Positions 13,812-21,717 of a stretch of 23,759 nt of DNA are shown here, piece after piece. The stretch is from positions 1 through 23,759 of the IMG/VR virus record IMGVR_UViG_3300023174_000633; one strand, 5' to 3'. How positions within the stretch are numbered: the stretch's first letter is position 1; each line of letters starts with the position of its first letter. The DNA comes from a virus. The notes under the pieces were generated by a model. The model saw nothing but the letters and a program-made list of their open reading frames with translations, searched no databases and was not told the origin of the DNA. A program made the position numbers and the translations under genes.

Positions 13812-16800
13812 GTTTCGATCCCTCCACAGCCGTTCTCCTCGAAGAGGATGCCCCGGCGTTTGACCCCACCACCGCCGTTCCTCTTGAGGAGTTTGATGTT
13901 TCCTCTGCTGTATTGGTCGAGGAAGATCCCGCACTCCCCGCCGCCGTGCCATCCGCCGTGCCGCAGCCGGACGAGGCGATTGATTTCCTGCGCGATGCCG
14001 AGCGCAACGGCCAAGCCGCCGACGACCAGGGCATAAAGGAAGGTATCTTCCCCCAAGGCAGCACGCCGTGGAAGACCCTCGATGGCCGCCTCTACATCGA
14101 CCCCGCCCGCTACAACATGGCCGTGGAGCAAATGTGGAACCTCGGCGTGATCGACTCCACGAACTACACCGAACTCCTCAAAGGCACGGTGGACCAATGG
14201 GACGAAGCCAGCCAGAGCTACATACCCAGCGTCGAGAAAGCCACCGCTGCCCGCCGCGACCTGGAGCGCCGCGCCGGAGCCTACCCCGAAGCCAAAGCCG
14301 CCGCCTCCGGTCTTCTCAAGGGAGCCATGCAGACGGGAGCCGCCATCGTCGCAGCACCAACAGCCGCCGCTCTCACTATCCCCACCGGACCCGGCGCTGT
14401 GGCTGTAGGTCTCACCGCAGGCACCGGCGCAGCCATAGGTGTGGGAGCCGCCTACGACAAAGCCCTCGAAGCCTCGGCCAAGGAAAGCGACCTGCTGGAT
14501 AGCTTTTACGCCGCGAACCAACTCAAGCCCGGCTACAACTCCGCCGGCCAACTCGTCTCGATCCTCGCCCCGACTCCCGTCTCGGTCTCGCGCCTGGCTA
14601 ACGCCGCCAACCTCATCCGCGCCGAGAAGGGCGGAGCCGAAGCCGCCAAGTTTCTCAGCGGAGCCCTCGGCACTGGAGCCGCCATAGGCGTGGGAACGGA
14701 TGTCGCAATCCAAGCCGCCAACATCGGCCTGGATAAACTCATCCACCCCGAGATCAACCCCCTCATCGCCGCCGAGCAATACCGCCAGACAGGCCAGCAG
14801 CCACCGCAACGCGCCGAGTTTGACCCCGCCAGCACCGCCATATCCGGCACCCTTGGCGCACTCACCGCAGGCATCGGCGTGAAGGCTCGCAATAAAACCT
14901 ACGCACCCGAGGAGCTTGTCACTCTGGAGAACCAAGTCCGCACCGGCCGCGCCAGCCGACAAGAAGCCGAGGACTACAATGTCATGCGCCAAGCGGTGCA
15001 AACCCTCCGCGCCGACGAGCGCCTGATCGATGCCCAAGCGATCCGCCGCGCCACCGTGGACGCCGCAGGCTTCCGCTTCCTCGACGCCACCGAGATCATT
15101 AACCCTCGCTTCCAGCAAGCCGCCCTCGCCGACGCAGGCTTCACCCCGCGCCCAAGCCAACCCGCCATACCCTACGCCGCCGAGAATCCCCAGGCTGGCA
15201 TCCCCATCCAAGGCCAACCCGCCGCCTACACCGGCCAAGCGTTCCTCAACCGTGGCGGCGCTGCGCCAGCCTTCCAAGGCGGCAGCAACGCCCTGCCCGG
15301 CCCCGAGGGGATTCAAGCCCTACCAGGACCGACCGCAGTTAACCCGCAAGTTAACCCGCCCGTGGTATCAAATGATACCTTCGACCCTTCGACAGCGACC
15401 GAAATTCCCCCAACGGCCTCTGCTCCCGTAGCAAGCACACTCACAGCGCCTGAACCGACAGGCTCACCCGAAGTGATCGCCGGGGAGGGGGCGTCTGTTT
15501 CCAAGCCAAAGCGCCGGTTCCCTCGCATATCCTACGATCCCGGCACCTTTCCTATCCTCGCCGCGCTCCAAGAATCTCCCGTGCGCACCAGCGCCAGCGG
15601 CAAAGCAGGCGGGGAGAATGAAAACTGGAATGAGATACGCCGGACCGGCAGGCACTTTGCCGAGACGCACCGCTCCACCGGCACGCCCTACGATGTCCGC
15701 GCCCAGGAACTCTACGACCAAGGCCTCATCGCCGACCCGTATCCCGACACCCTATTCAACGCCTACATGGCCGAGGTGAATAGCTACCGGCAAATCAAGG
15801 ATGGCGACCCGCAACAAGCCGAATACGACAAGCTCCAGAAGCAATACGACAATTTCTCGAAAGCCGCCCTCGAACCAGCCGACTCCAAGAAAGCCAAGCT
15901 CCAGCCCATTTCTTCCAGCAATCTGCAAATCGGCGACAAGGTGAAGATCGGCAACGAGTGGCTCAATGTGAAAGCCATCGACCCCGAGACATTCACCATC
16001 TCCCTCCAAGACGGCTCAAAGTTTGGCCTCCAGAAAGTGGAAGACGGCACGCAAATGTGGGTGCAGGAAGCCGAGTTATCCGCTCCCCCCACCGCCGACA
16101 TAGACAACTTCTTTGGCGAACCTATCGACGCGCCTACCCCAGCCAAATCCCGCAGCGGCAGCAAAGTCATGGCCGACGCAGGCCCGCCCACCCACGTCAT
16201 CCCAGCCGGATCCACAATCCCCAAGCCCGCCCTCGAAACCTACAACGACGCCCAAGTTTTCGCCGATTTCCCCGATGCGGTTGGCGTGGTGCGTTCTTCG
16301 ACAGGTGGGTGGACCATGCCGCTCATCCTCGGCGGCACGGACAAGGTGCCTGCTATCGAAATGCCCGAACTGGTCGAGATGGTGCGTTCCCTCACCGGCA
16401 ACAACCCTGTGTTGAAACGAACACCCAAAGCTTACGGAACATTCAACCCCGGCTCTGGCATCATCACTCTCCGCCCCGATCTTTTCCAAAACGAATCCAG
16501 CGCCATGCTCACCTTCGCCCATGAAATCGGGCACCTCGTGAGCTGGATGGATGAGCGCGACATCAAGCTCGGCAACCTCGGCGGCCACATCATGAATGTG
16601 GGCAATTTTCTCAAGCATGCGTTCCCGATCGACAAGGGCGGGCAACTTATTACTCCGAAAGAACGCAGGCAATTACAGGCTCAAGCCAGAAACTCCATGC
16701 CCGCCGGATCAATACCGGAGAAAGACGATCCAGGCCGGGGAGATTGGGAAGCTGAAGTGGCAACAAGATACCGTGAGCTGATCCAAGAGACAATGGCCGA

Positions 16801-19696
16801 GAGAAACTTGGGCTATGTCGGGAACAGGCGAGGGACATTCGAGGATGGCGCTTACGATCCGAATGTGCGCGAAGAACTCATCAACCTTTCCGAATGGTGG
16901 AAGCCATTCAACTACGCCGATGCGCAAGACAGCTACATTGACTATCGTCACAGCGCCGCCGAACTCTACGCCGATGCCATCAGCGTGCTCTTCAACTCCC
17001 CGGCGGACCTACAAGACCGCGCCCCGACATTCTGGAAAGCTTTCTGGAACTATGCCGACGCCCGCCCGAAGGTGAAGGCCAGCATCTTTGAAATCCAAAA
17101 CCGCATCCTCATGGGCCGCGATGCCGTGCTGGACAAGCGCCTCGCCCGCGACCTGGCATCCTTCAAAGCCGGGGCAGAAGTTTTCGTGGGCAAGCAAGCC
17201 GCCGCTGCCGAGCGCCGCGCCAGCCTGACCGGTTGGTGGGAAAACCTCAAAGACCAATACTGGAACCGCTACCAACCGCTCATCGAATCCGCCGCCAAGG
17301 CCCGCGCCGCTGGCACCATTACGAAAGCGGAGGAAGACAGCATTCGCTGGCTCACCGAGGAGCACCCGATGGCCGACAGCAAGCTCCAACTCAAGCTCGC
17401 CGACATTGGCCGCCTCTACCAAAGCCTCGACACTGCCGGGGTGCCTCGCGATCACTTCGGGCTCTGGCTCAAATATCACCGCATCGCCAACGAACGCTAC
17501 GATGTCACCCAAAAGATCGACGGACAAATGCAAGTCGTCGGCGAGACAGGCCGCGCCATAATGGCGAACCCCGGCGGAGAGACCGCCCGCACGGCCACCG
17601 AAATGCTCGCCTCGATCCGGCAGCGTCTCGGACAAGATAAAGCTGCCGCGCTGGAATCCGCCGTGGCAGGATTCCGCGATGTCGTTTTTTCGATCATGGA
17701 GGATGCCAACGATGCCGGTCTTTTCTCTTCCGAACTCTGGGAAACAATCAGCAACAACCGCGACAACTACGCCGCATTCACCCCGCTGGAATATGTGCAG
17801 GAGTATTTGCCATCAGCCATCCGCAAGCAGGTGGGAACCTTCAAGGAAATCGCCGACCCGCTTCAGCAAACCGTTCTCAAAGTCATCAGCATCCACCGCG
17901 CCGCGCAGAATAATAAATTCAAACGCGCCGCCGTGGCCGCGATCCGCCAGACCGCGCCGGAACTCATCACCCCGGCTCCCATGAAATACAACGGCAAGGC
18001 CATGGTCCCGCAGCCCCCGCAGACCACCGGCCTGCAACTGGTGCAATGGAAGGAAGGCGGCCAACTGACCGGCGTCCACTTACCCGACCGCTACGCCCGC
18101 ATGTGGGAAGACAAGTCGCCCGCCGAGCGCGACGCCATCTTGCGCCTTCTCTCCACAGGTTTCCAGCGCCTCGTCTATGGCGCGATCATCCGCTATAACC
18201 CCGCTTTCCAGCTCTTCATGTCGCCTGCCCGCGATCTCGAACGCTCGCTGACCAACATGCCGGGAGGCATGAAAGGCCGTGCCCGTTTCATGATGGGTCT
18301 GCTCGATCCAGAATCCTGGGGAGCCGCAGCGGATTGGGCGAGGGGAGATATCGGCAAGACGGATCTCCTCCGCGAGATGATCGAGAACGCCGCCGTGGGA
18401 GGACCGCACAGCGCTTTTGGTGGACGCATGGGCAGCGAGGACGACAGCATCGACTCCATCCTCCGCAAGTTCCATTTGCAAGATCAGCACTCAAGAAACG
18501 CTTTTGTCCGCGCCATCATGGCACCGCTCAAAGGCATCGAGTTTGCCGGACAAATCCTGCAAATGCTGCCCAAAGCCTCGGCCTACAAAGTCCTGGTCAA
18601 AGACCTCAATATGCCAGCCCCGCAGGCGGCCAACACCATTCGCAACCACATCGGCATTCCAAACTACTACAAGAAAGGCCGCCATGTCTCAGCAGCCGGT
18701 TCATTGGTGCCGTTCCTCAACATCTTCCTTCGCAGCTACGATTCATTGCAACGAACCATGAGGGGAGCCGAGCGCAACCAGGGGGCTAAGGAATGGTGGC
18801 TGGCCTGGCTGTTGACCGGAGGCGGGCTTATCTTCGTCATGCAAACCCTCGCCCGCGAAGGCATCTTCGGCGAAGACTTGCAAAAGCTCTACTCCCGCGT
18901 GCCCGAGTGGGACATGACCAATTTTGCCGTGGTGCCCCTCGGGGAAGTCCCGACCGGCGAGACAGGCGGCAAGACCGTGTATGCCCGCTTGCCACAGGAT
19001 GAAGGGCTCCGCGTCATCAACGGCGTCGTGGGCAAGCTCCTATCATCGGTCATCCGCACGGCAAAAGGCGACCCCACCGCACCGCAACTCGGCGATGTTT
19101 TTGCGGGCATAAGCTCCCAAGTGCCCGGCACCAACACGCTCATCGAACTCGGCCAGAACTGGACAACCTTTCTCGCTGGCCGCAATCCCCGCGACAATTT
19201 CCGCAACCGCTACATTCTCTCCGACGATCAATGGCTCGCCGGGGGATGGGATGCTGCCAAGCCCATGTTCGGATGGACGCTGGAACAAACCGGCATCACA
19301 AATTTTTTCAATTACGATTCCAAAGCCGACACGCTTACCGAAATGTCGATCAGCGCCACGCCGATCCTCAACCGCTTCATCAAGATCAGCGACCGTGGCG
19401 TTTACCAAAGCCAAGCCAAAGCCGAGGAAGCCGACAAGCGCGACATGGCCAAGGTCCGCCTCTCCCTGCCGGATCAAGTCAACGGCCTCCGCACAGAATA
19501 CAACTACCTCAAGACCCGTGGAGAAAACCGCAGCGAGCGCGAAACCATGCGCTACTTCGAACTCGGCCAATGGTATCGTTCTTATCGGCAAACTATGGAT
19601 GAAGTCGAAACCAACATGGAACTCGGCAACCGCACAGGCTCCCAATCCGCCATCCGTGCCCTCGTAGAAGAAAGCAAACTCTACCGCCAACGCTAA
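13808..19696 (+). CDS. Giant polyvalent/ejection-type protein with zinc metallopeptidase motif (1962 aa)
   Basis: The ATG at 13808 is chosen over an in-frame TTG at 13802 because it forms the ATGA overlap. Parts in order: three FDPSTAV.LEE-like repeats (1-40); a helical region; Gly/Ala-rich hydrophobic segments (172-222 and 284-312, both with GTGAAIGVG); a Pro-rich linker (452-565); a small beta domain (about 702-758, IGDKVKIGNEWLNVKA and LQDGSKFGLQKV); a metallopeptidase-like domain with H905-E906-x-x-H909 (FAHEIGHLVSWMD) and likely Glu1052 (SAAELYADAIS); long helices; and a C-terminal part from about 1455 (YNPAFQLFMSPARDLE) with a membrane-like helix at 1663-1682. Such arrays match large polyvalent proteins of phages; the C-terminal part recalls the LPD38 type. 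It is probably injected with DNA. Confidence 0.75.
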   Translation: MSFDPSTAVLLEEDAPAFDPTTAVPLEEFDVSSAVLVEEDPALPAAVPSAVPQPDEAIDFLRDAERNGQAADDQGIKEGIFPQGSTPWKTLDGRLYIDPARYNMAVEQMWNLGVIDSTNYTELLKGTVDQWDEASQSYIPSVEKATAARRDLERRAGAYPEAKAAASGLLKGAMQTGAAIVAAPTAAALTIPTGPGAVAVGLTAGTGAAIGVGAAYDKALEASAKESDLLDSFYAANQLKPGYNSAGQLVSILAPTPVSVSRLANAANLIRAEKGGAEAAKFLSGALGTGAAIGVGTDVAIQAANIGLDKLIHPEINPLIAAEQYRQTGQQPPQRAEFDPASTAISGTLGALTAGIGVKARNKTYAPEELVTLENQVRTGRASRQEAEDYNVMRQAVQTLRADERLIDAQAIRRATVDAAGFRFLDATEIINPRFQQAALADAGFTPRPSQPAIPYAAENPQAGIPIQGQPAAYTGQAFLNRGGAAPAFQGGSNALPGPEGIQALPGPTAVNPQVNPPVVSNDTFDPSTATEIPPTASAPVASTLTAPEPTGSPEVIAGEGASVSKPKRRFPRISYDPGTFPILAALQESPVRTSASGKAGGENENWNEIRRTGRHFAETHRSTGTPYDVRAQELYDQGLIADPYPDTLFNAYMAEVNSYRQIKDGDPQQAEYDKLQKQYDNFSKAALEPADSKKAKLQPISSSNLQIGDKVKIGNEWLNVKAIDPETFTISLQDGSKFGLQKVEDGTQMWVQEAELSAPPTADIDNFFGEPIDAPTPAKSRSGSKVMADAGPPTHVIPAGSTIPKPALETYNDAQVFADFPDAVGVVRSSTGGWTMPLILGGTDKVPAIEMPELVEMVRSLTGNNPVLKRTPKAYGTFNPGSGIITLRPDLFQNESSAMLTFAHEIGHLVSWMDERDIKLGNLGGHIMNVGNFLKHAFPIDKGGQLITPKERRQLQAQARNSMPAGSIPEKDDPGRGDWEAEVATRYRELIQETMAERNLGYVGNRRGTFEDGAYDPNVREELINLSEWWKPFNYADAQDSYIDYRHSAAELYADAISVLFNSPADLQDRAPTFWKAFWNYADARPKVKASIFEIQNRILMGRDAVLDKRLARDLASFKAGAEVFVGKQAAAAERRASLTGWWENLKDQYWNRYQPLIESAAKARAAGTITKAEEDSIRWLTEEHPMADSKLQLKLADIGRLYQSLDTAGVPRDHFGLWLKYHRIANERYDVTQKIDGQMQVVGETGRAIMANPGGETARTATEMLASIRQRLGQDKAAALESAVAGFRDVVFSIMEDANDAGLFSSELWETISNNRDNYAAFTPLEYVQEYLPSAIRKQVGTFKEIADPLQQTVLKVISIHRAAQNNKFKRAAVAAIRQTAPELITPAPMKYNGKAMVPQPPQTTGLQLVQWKEGGQLTGVHLPDRYARMWEDKSPAERDAILRLLSTGFQRLVYGAIIRYNPAFQLFMSPARDLERSLTNMPGGMKGRARFMMGLLDPESWGAAADWARGDIGKTDLLREMIENAAVGGPHSAFGGRMGSEDDSIDSILRKFHLQDQHSRNAFVRAIMAPLKGIEFAGQILQMLPKASAYKVLVKDLNMPAPQAANTIRNHIGIPNYYKKGRHVSAAGSLVPFLNIFLRSYDSLQRTMRGAERNQGAKEWWLAWLLTGGGLIFVMQTLAREGIFGEDLQKLYSRVPEWDMTNFAVVPLGEVPTGETGGKTVYARLPQDEGLRVINGVVGKLLSSVIRTAKGDPTAPQLGDVFAGISSQVPGTNTLIELGQNWTTFLAGRNPRDNFRNRYILSDDQWLAGGWDAAKPMFGWTLEQTGITNFFNYDSKADTLTEMSISATPILNRFIKISDRGVYQSQAKAEEADKRDMAKVRLSLPDQVNGLRTEYNYLKTRGENRSERETMRYFELGQWYRSYRQTMDEVETNMELGNRTGSQSAIRALVEESKLYRQR

Positions 19697-20874
19697 AGCG
19701 GCTCCGGCTCAGTAACCAGATCGTGGTAATACGCCCAAGTGGTCTGCGTGCTGGCATGGCGGAGCATCCGGCTCGCTACCTCCAGCCCATCGCGCATGGC
19801 CACTTCTGCGCCGAACTGCATCCGTAGGTTGTAGGAAAGTTTCTTGCCTCGCCGGGATAGGAATTTTTCGACGAAGCGATTGATTCCCCGCTGGCAGATT
19901 TTTTTTGCGTCGGTCTCATACTTCCGTGTGATCACATGCTCGCCCTCGTCTGGAAACGCCTTGCGCAACTGCTCCAGCAAGTCGGCCCGAATCGGCACGG
20001 CCCCAGCCCGCCCCTTGGGATAGTAAAATTTTCCTTTCCCCAAATCGCGGGTTGTAAATTCCAGAACCATGCTTTTCTTTCCATGGCGAATCCAATCCCA
20101 GCGCAGATCGATCGTCTCATGGTTGCGCAGTCCGCACCAACGCATGAGCGCAAACACCGCCCACACTTGCCGATCCTCCAGAGCCTCGCTGGTGCGCAGC
20201 TCCTCGGCGGCCGCCTCCATGCGGGCCAACACATCCGCCGGGATGCACACAAAAGCCGCCCGCTTCACCGCGCCCTTCGACTCTCTCCGGCGCGTGCTGA
20301 AGACGACGCTGCGAAATGCCTCCACAGGCGGCAATTTGAGATCCGCATAGGCATACATGACGCTGGGCTGCAAAACGGACTTGATAGAATTGACATCCGA
20401 ACGAATGCCATCCTCTCCCCTCCCCGCCGCAGCCGCCGCCTGCGTCCACTTGCGGAACACCTCGCCATCCAGCGCACGGTCCAGCTTCTCCTCCCGAGGA
20501 GTCGTCGTCTGAAGCGCCGCCGCAACAAACCGCTCAAACCTCCCCGACACAGCCGGAGCGCTCTTGATCGGCCCCGCTTTTTCCCAGCGGTCCAGCAATT
20601 CACCCACCGTCGAGAAGCCCGGCCGAGCCACTACCGCGTCAAGCGCAACCTGGTCCTTCTCAAGAATCGCCCGGGATAATTCCTTCGCCTTCCGCTCTGC
20701 GGCCTTGCGATCCGACTTCGCCCGAATCTCCGTCGAGCGCTTGTAGCGCTTGCCATCCACCTGCACGCGATAATACCAAGCCCCCTTCTCCTCATCCCAA
20801 TAAACCGTCGCCTCACCATGCTTGCGCTTCGATTTTTGGGGGCCACTTTGGGGGCCACTTGTGTTTGTATTCAT
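19693..20874 (-). CDS. int: Tyrosine site-specific recombinase (phage integrase, 393 aa)
   Basis: The C-terminal catalytic domain has Arg250 (MRWCGLRNHETIDLRW), a basic hairpin (KGKFYYPKGR), Arg351 in YNLRMQFG, His373 in MLRHASTQTT and the nucleophile Tyr382 in WAYYHDL. The usual box II His is replaced by Tyr348. Residues 15-70 form a basic arm-binding-type domain (WYYRVQVDGKRYKRSTEIR), followed by a core-binding domain at about 85-185. The ATG at 20874 is preferred to a TTG at 20910 because the latter overlaps the -35 box of a good promoter. It lies next to a tRNA-type att site, which it should recombine. Its stop (TAG, 19693-19695) lies within the end of the giant gene, with no terminator between. 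Confidence 0.9.
   Translation of the reverse strand: MNTNTSGPQSGPQKSKRKHGEATVYWDEEKGAWYYRVQVDGKRYKRSTEIRAKSDRKAAERKAKELSRAILEKDQVALDAVVARPGFSTVGELLDRWEKAGPIKSAPAVSGRFERFVAAALQTTTPREEKLDRALDGEVFRKWTQAAAAAGRGEDGIRSDVNSIKSVLQPSVMYAYADLKLPPVEAFRSVVFSTRRRESKGAVKRAAFVCIPADVLARMEAAAEELRTSEALEDRQVWAVFALMRWCGLRNHETIDLRWDWIRHGKKSMVLEFTTRDLGKGKFYYPKGRAGAVPIRADLLEQLRKAFPDEGEHVITRKYETDAKKICQRGINRFVEKFLSRRGKKLSYNLRMQFGAEVAMRDGLEVASRMLRHASTQTTWAYYHDLVTEPEPL
20837..20860 (+). repeat. Tandem pair of 12-bp arm-type repeats (left arm)
   Basis: TGGGGGCCACTT occurs twice back to back (20837-20848 and 20849-20860). The pair lies inside the integrase gene and encodes the SGPQSGPQ stretch at residues 6-13. The same 12-mer recurs on the other side of the att core, as expected of integrase arm-binding sites. 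Confidence 0.7.
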
Positions 20875-20910
20875 TGGACCAAATAGACAGATCAGACGCT
20901 CGAAAGTCAA
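20875..20910 (-). promoter_or_regulatory. Predicted integrase promoter (leaderless start)
   Basis: On the minus strand TTGACT (20905-20910, 5 of 6 to consensus) and TCTATT (20882-20887, 4 of 6) are separated by exactly 17 bp. Seven bases, TGGTCCA, lie between the -10 box and the integrase ATG at 20874, so transcription should start at or next to the start codon. No Shine-Dalgarno precedes the ATG, which agrees with a leaderless mRNA. Confidence 0.55.
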
Positions 20911-20944
20911 GGTCAGTTGATCATTTTCCCTACTGAAAGAGTAA

Positions 20945-20956
20945 AGGGGGCCACTT
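20945..20956 (+). repeat. Single arm-type repeat next to the core
   Basis: AGGGGGCCACTT matches 11 of 12 bases of the arm repeat in the same orientation and ends four bases before the tRNA 3' end. It also starts a 13-base palindrome, CCACTTTAAGTGG (20951-20963), that reaches into the tRNA CCA. Confidence 0.65.
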
Positions 20957-20960
20957 TAAG

Positions 20961-21009
20961 TGGTGCGCCCCCCGGGACTCGAACCCGGAACCAATTGATT
21001 AAGAGTCTA
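20961..21009 (-). other. attP core: 3' half of a tRNA-Lys(CTT) gene
   Basis: Read on the minus strand the segment gives an anticodon loop CTCTTAA (anticodon CTT), a 3' anticodon-stem strand, a variable loop, the T arm CCGGG-TTCGAGT-CCCGG, the acceptor strand GGGGCGC, discriminator A and an encoded CCA. The D arm and 5' acceptor strand are absent: upstream sequence (CAACAAAAATCC) does not fold as tRNA. A 3' fragment from the anticodon loop to CCA is what a phage carries to rebuild the tRNA after integrating into it. Crossover is probably in the anticodon loop. Confidence 0.8.
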
Positions 21010-21044
21010 AGGATTTTTGTTGGTGGATAGTTACTTGCGCGTGG

Positions 21045-21067
21045 AGGGGCCACTTTGGGGGCCACTT
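21045..21067 (+). repeat. Tandem pair of arm-type repeats (right arm)
   Basis: AGGGGCCACTT (21045-21055, one G shorter) is followed directly by TGGGGGCCACTT (21056-21067), in the same direction as the left-arm copies. The second copy overlaps the stop codon of the small gene ending at 21066. Together with the left arm this makes five copies around the core. Confidence 0.7.
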
Positions 21068-21302
21068 ACATTTTAATCTGGCGGCGTTCTTCGGCGGTGG
21101 GTTCGTCGGGGCGGTCGGTGGCTTGGTTGAGTTGCTGGCGGATCCAAGAGGAAAGTTTTTGCGGATGCGCGGCGCGGATCCAGGCGCTCTTTTCTTCGGG
21201 CCAACAATAAAACTGAATTTTTGCGTTCATGTTGTCGGCTTCGGGATCGCGGGCTGCGTTGCGTTTGCCGGTGTTTCCATGTGGTTCGTTGAGGTCTGTC
21301 AT
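21066..21302 (-). CDS. Small ribbon-helix-helix-like protein next to attP (78 aa)
   Basis: The last two-thirds, IQFYCWPEEKSAWIRAAHPQ then KLSSWIRQQLNQATD, resemble a ribbon-helix-helix fold as found in small phage and plasmid regulators: a short strand, a helix with a Trp, then an LSxWIRQxL helix. The N-terminal 24 residues are polar; an internal Met25 (21230) would give a 54-aa form that starts at the strand. The gene ends inside the right arm-type repeat. Position beside the integrase and the att site makes an excisionase (directionality factor) or a regulator of integration plausible, but neither is shown. Confidence 0.55.
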   Translation of the reverse strand: MTDLNEPHGNTGKRNAARDPEADNMNAKIQFYCWPEEKSAWIRAAHPQKLSSWIRQQLNQATDRPDEPTAEERRQIKM

Positions 21303-21331
21303 TTTTTAAATGTGGGCGGGTTGGTTTGGTT

Positions 21332-21589
21332 TTAAATTTCGCGGCCATCCGACATATTGCAAGCCTGCGCGGGGGTAATTACCGGCTGCCCGTTCACCAG
21401 CGATGGCAGAATTTCGGCGTCGTCCTGGGCAAGCTCGGCGGCTGTGGTGATGTGCGGATCAACAAGCGGAAGCCGCTCGGCAAGTGCTTCGGCGGCTGTG
21501 TCGATGATGCTCCAGCTCCCGTCGTCGTTTCGGGCGGCGCATGTTTGTTTGTCGTGCAGCATGATTTTTTTCACTTCGTGCAATGTCAT
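21332..21589 (-). CDS. Small hypothetical protein (85 aa)
   Basis: The ATG at 21589 is chosen; an upstream TTG at 21721 would translate through two hairpins and give an unlikely His/Arg/Pro-rich extension. The product (MTLHEVKKIMLHDKQTCAAR...) has an N-terminal piece that reads like a short strand-turn-strand (NDDGSWSIIDTAAEALAERL) followed by a helix, and a C-terminal end LVNGQPVITPAQACNMSDG. No family is recognised. A structured hairpin lies six bases upstream of the start codon, where a ribosome site would be, so translation may be controlled. Confidence 0.55.
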   Translation of the reverse strand: MTLHEVKKIMLHDKQTCAARNDDGSWSIIDTAAEALAERLPLVDPHITTAAELAQDDAEILPSLVNGQPVITPAQACNMSDGREI

Positions 21590-21595
21590 GTTTGG

Positions 21596-21612
21596 ACCGG
21601 ATGCCGTCCGGT
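21596..21612 (-). repeat. TGCCG-loop hairpin, copy 1
   Basis: ACCGGATGCCGTCCGGT forms a six-pair stem (ACCGGA/TCCGGT) around the loop TGCCG and is followed on the plus strand by GCGG (21613-21616). It sits six bases before the start codon of the 85-aa gene, read on the minus strand. Confidence 0.75.
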
Positions 21613-21624
21613 GCGGTTGTTGGT

Positions 21625-21639
21625 CCAGGTGCCGCCTGG
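21625..21639 (-). repeat. TGCCG-loop hairpin, diverged copy 2
   Basis: CCAGGTGCCGCCTGG has the same TGCCG loop with a five-pair stem CCAGG/CCTGG. Compared with copy 1, two stem pairs are changed on both sides (G-C to A-T and A-T to G-C), so pairing is kept. It also shares the TTGG lead-in. Confidence 0.6.
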
Positions 21640-21662
21640 TCGGGTGGGCTTGGCCCTCACTG

Positions 21663-21685
21663 CTGCCCAGCGCTCGGCTGGGCAG
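21663..21685. repeat. Perfect 9-bp inverted repeat
   Basis: CTGCCCAGC (21663-21671) and GCTGGGCAG (21677-21685) pair perfectly around GCTCG, just downstream of the 93-aa gene read leftward. Neither side is followed by a clear T-run, so it is not a standard intrinsic terminator; it may protect mRNA ends or act between the genes. Confidence 0.6.
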
Positions 21686-21717
21686 TGTGTGAGAGGTTGG
21701 GTTGTTTTTGCTTGTTG

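Noticed and set aside
13784-15316. A 510-aa open frame on the minus strand
   Set aside because: It is a shadow of the giant gene caused by high GC in third positions; the translation is Gly/Ala/Val-rich without motifs, and the plus-strand frame has clear domains.
20875-20910. A longer integrase start (TTG at 20910)
   Set aside because: The codon overlaps the predicted -35 box, and the extra 12 residues have no match to arm-binding domains.
20961-21009. A complete tRNA gene
   Set aside because: Only the 3' half from the anticodon loop is present; the D arm and 5' acceptor strand do not exist upstream, so it is an attachment core and not a working tRNA gene.
21663-21685. An intrinsic terminator
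   Set aside because: The stem is strong, but no T-run follows on either strand within the usual distance; kept only as an inverted repeat.
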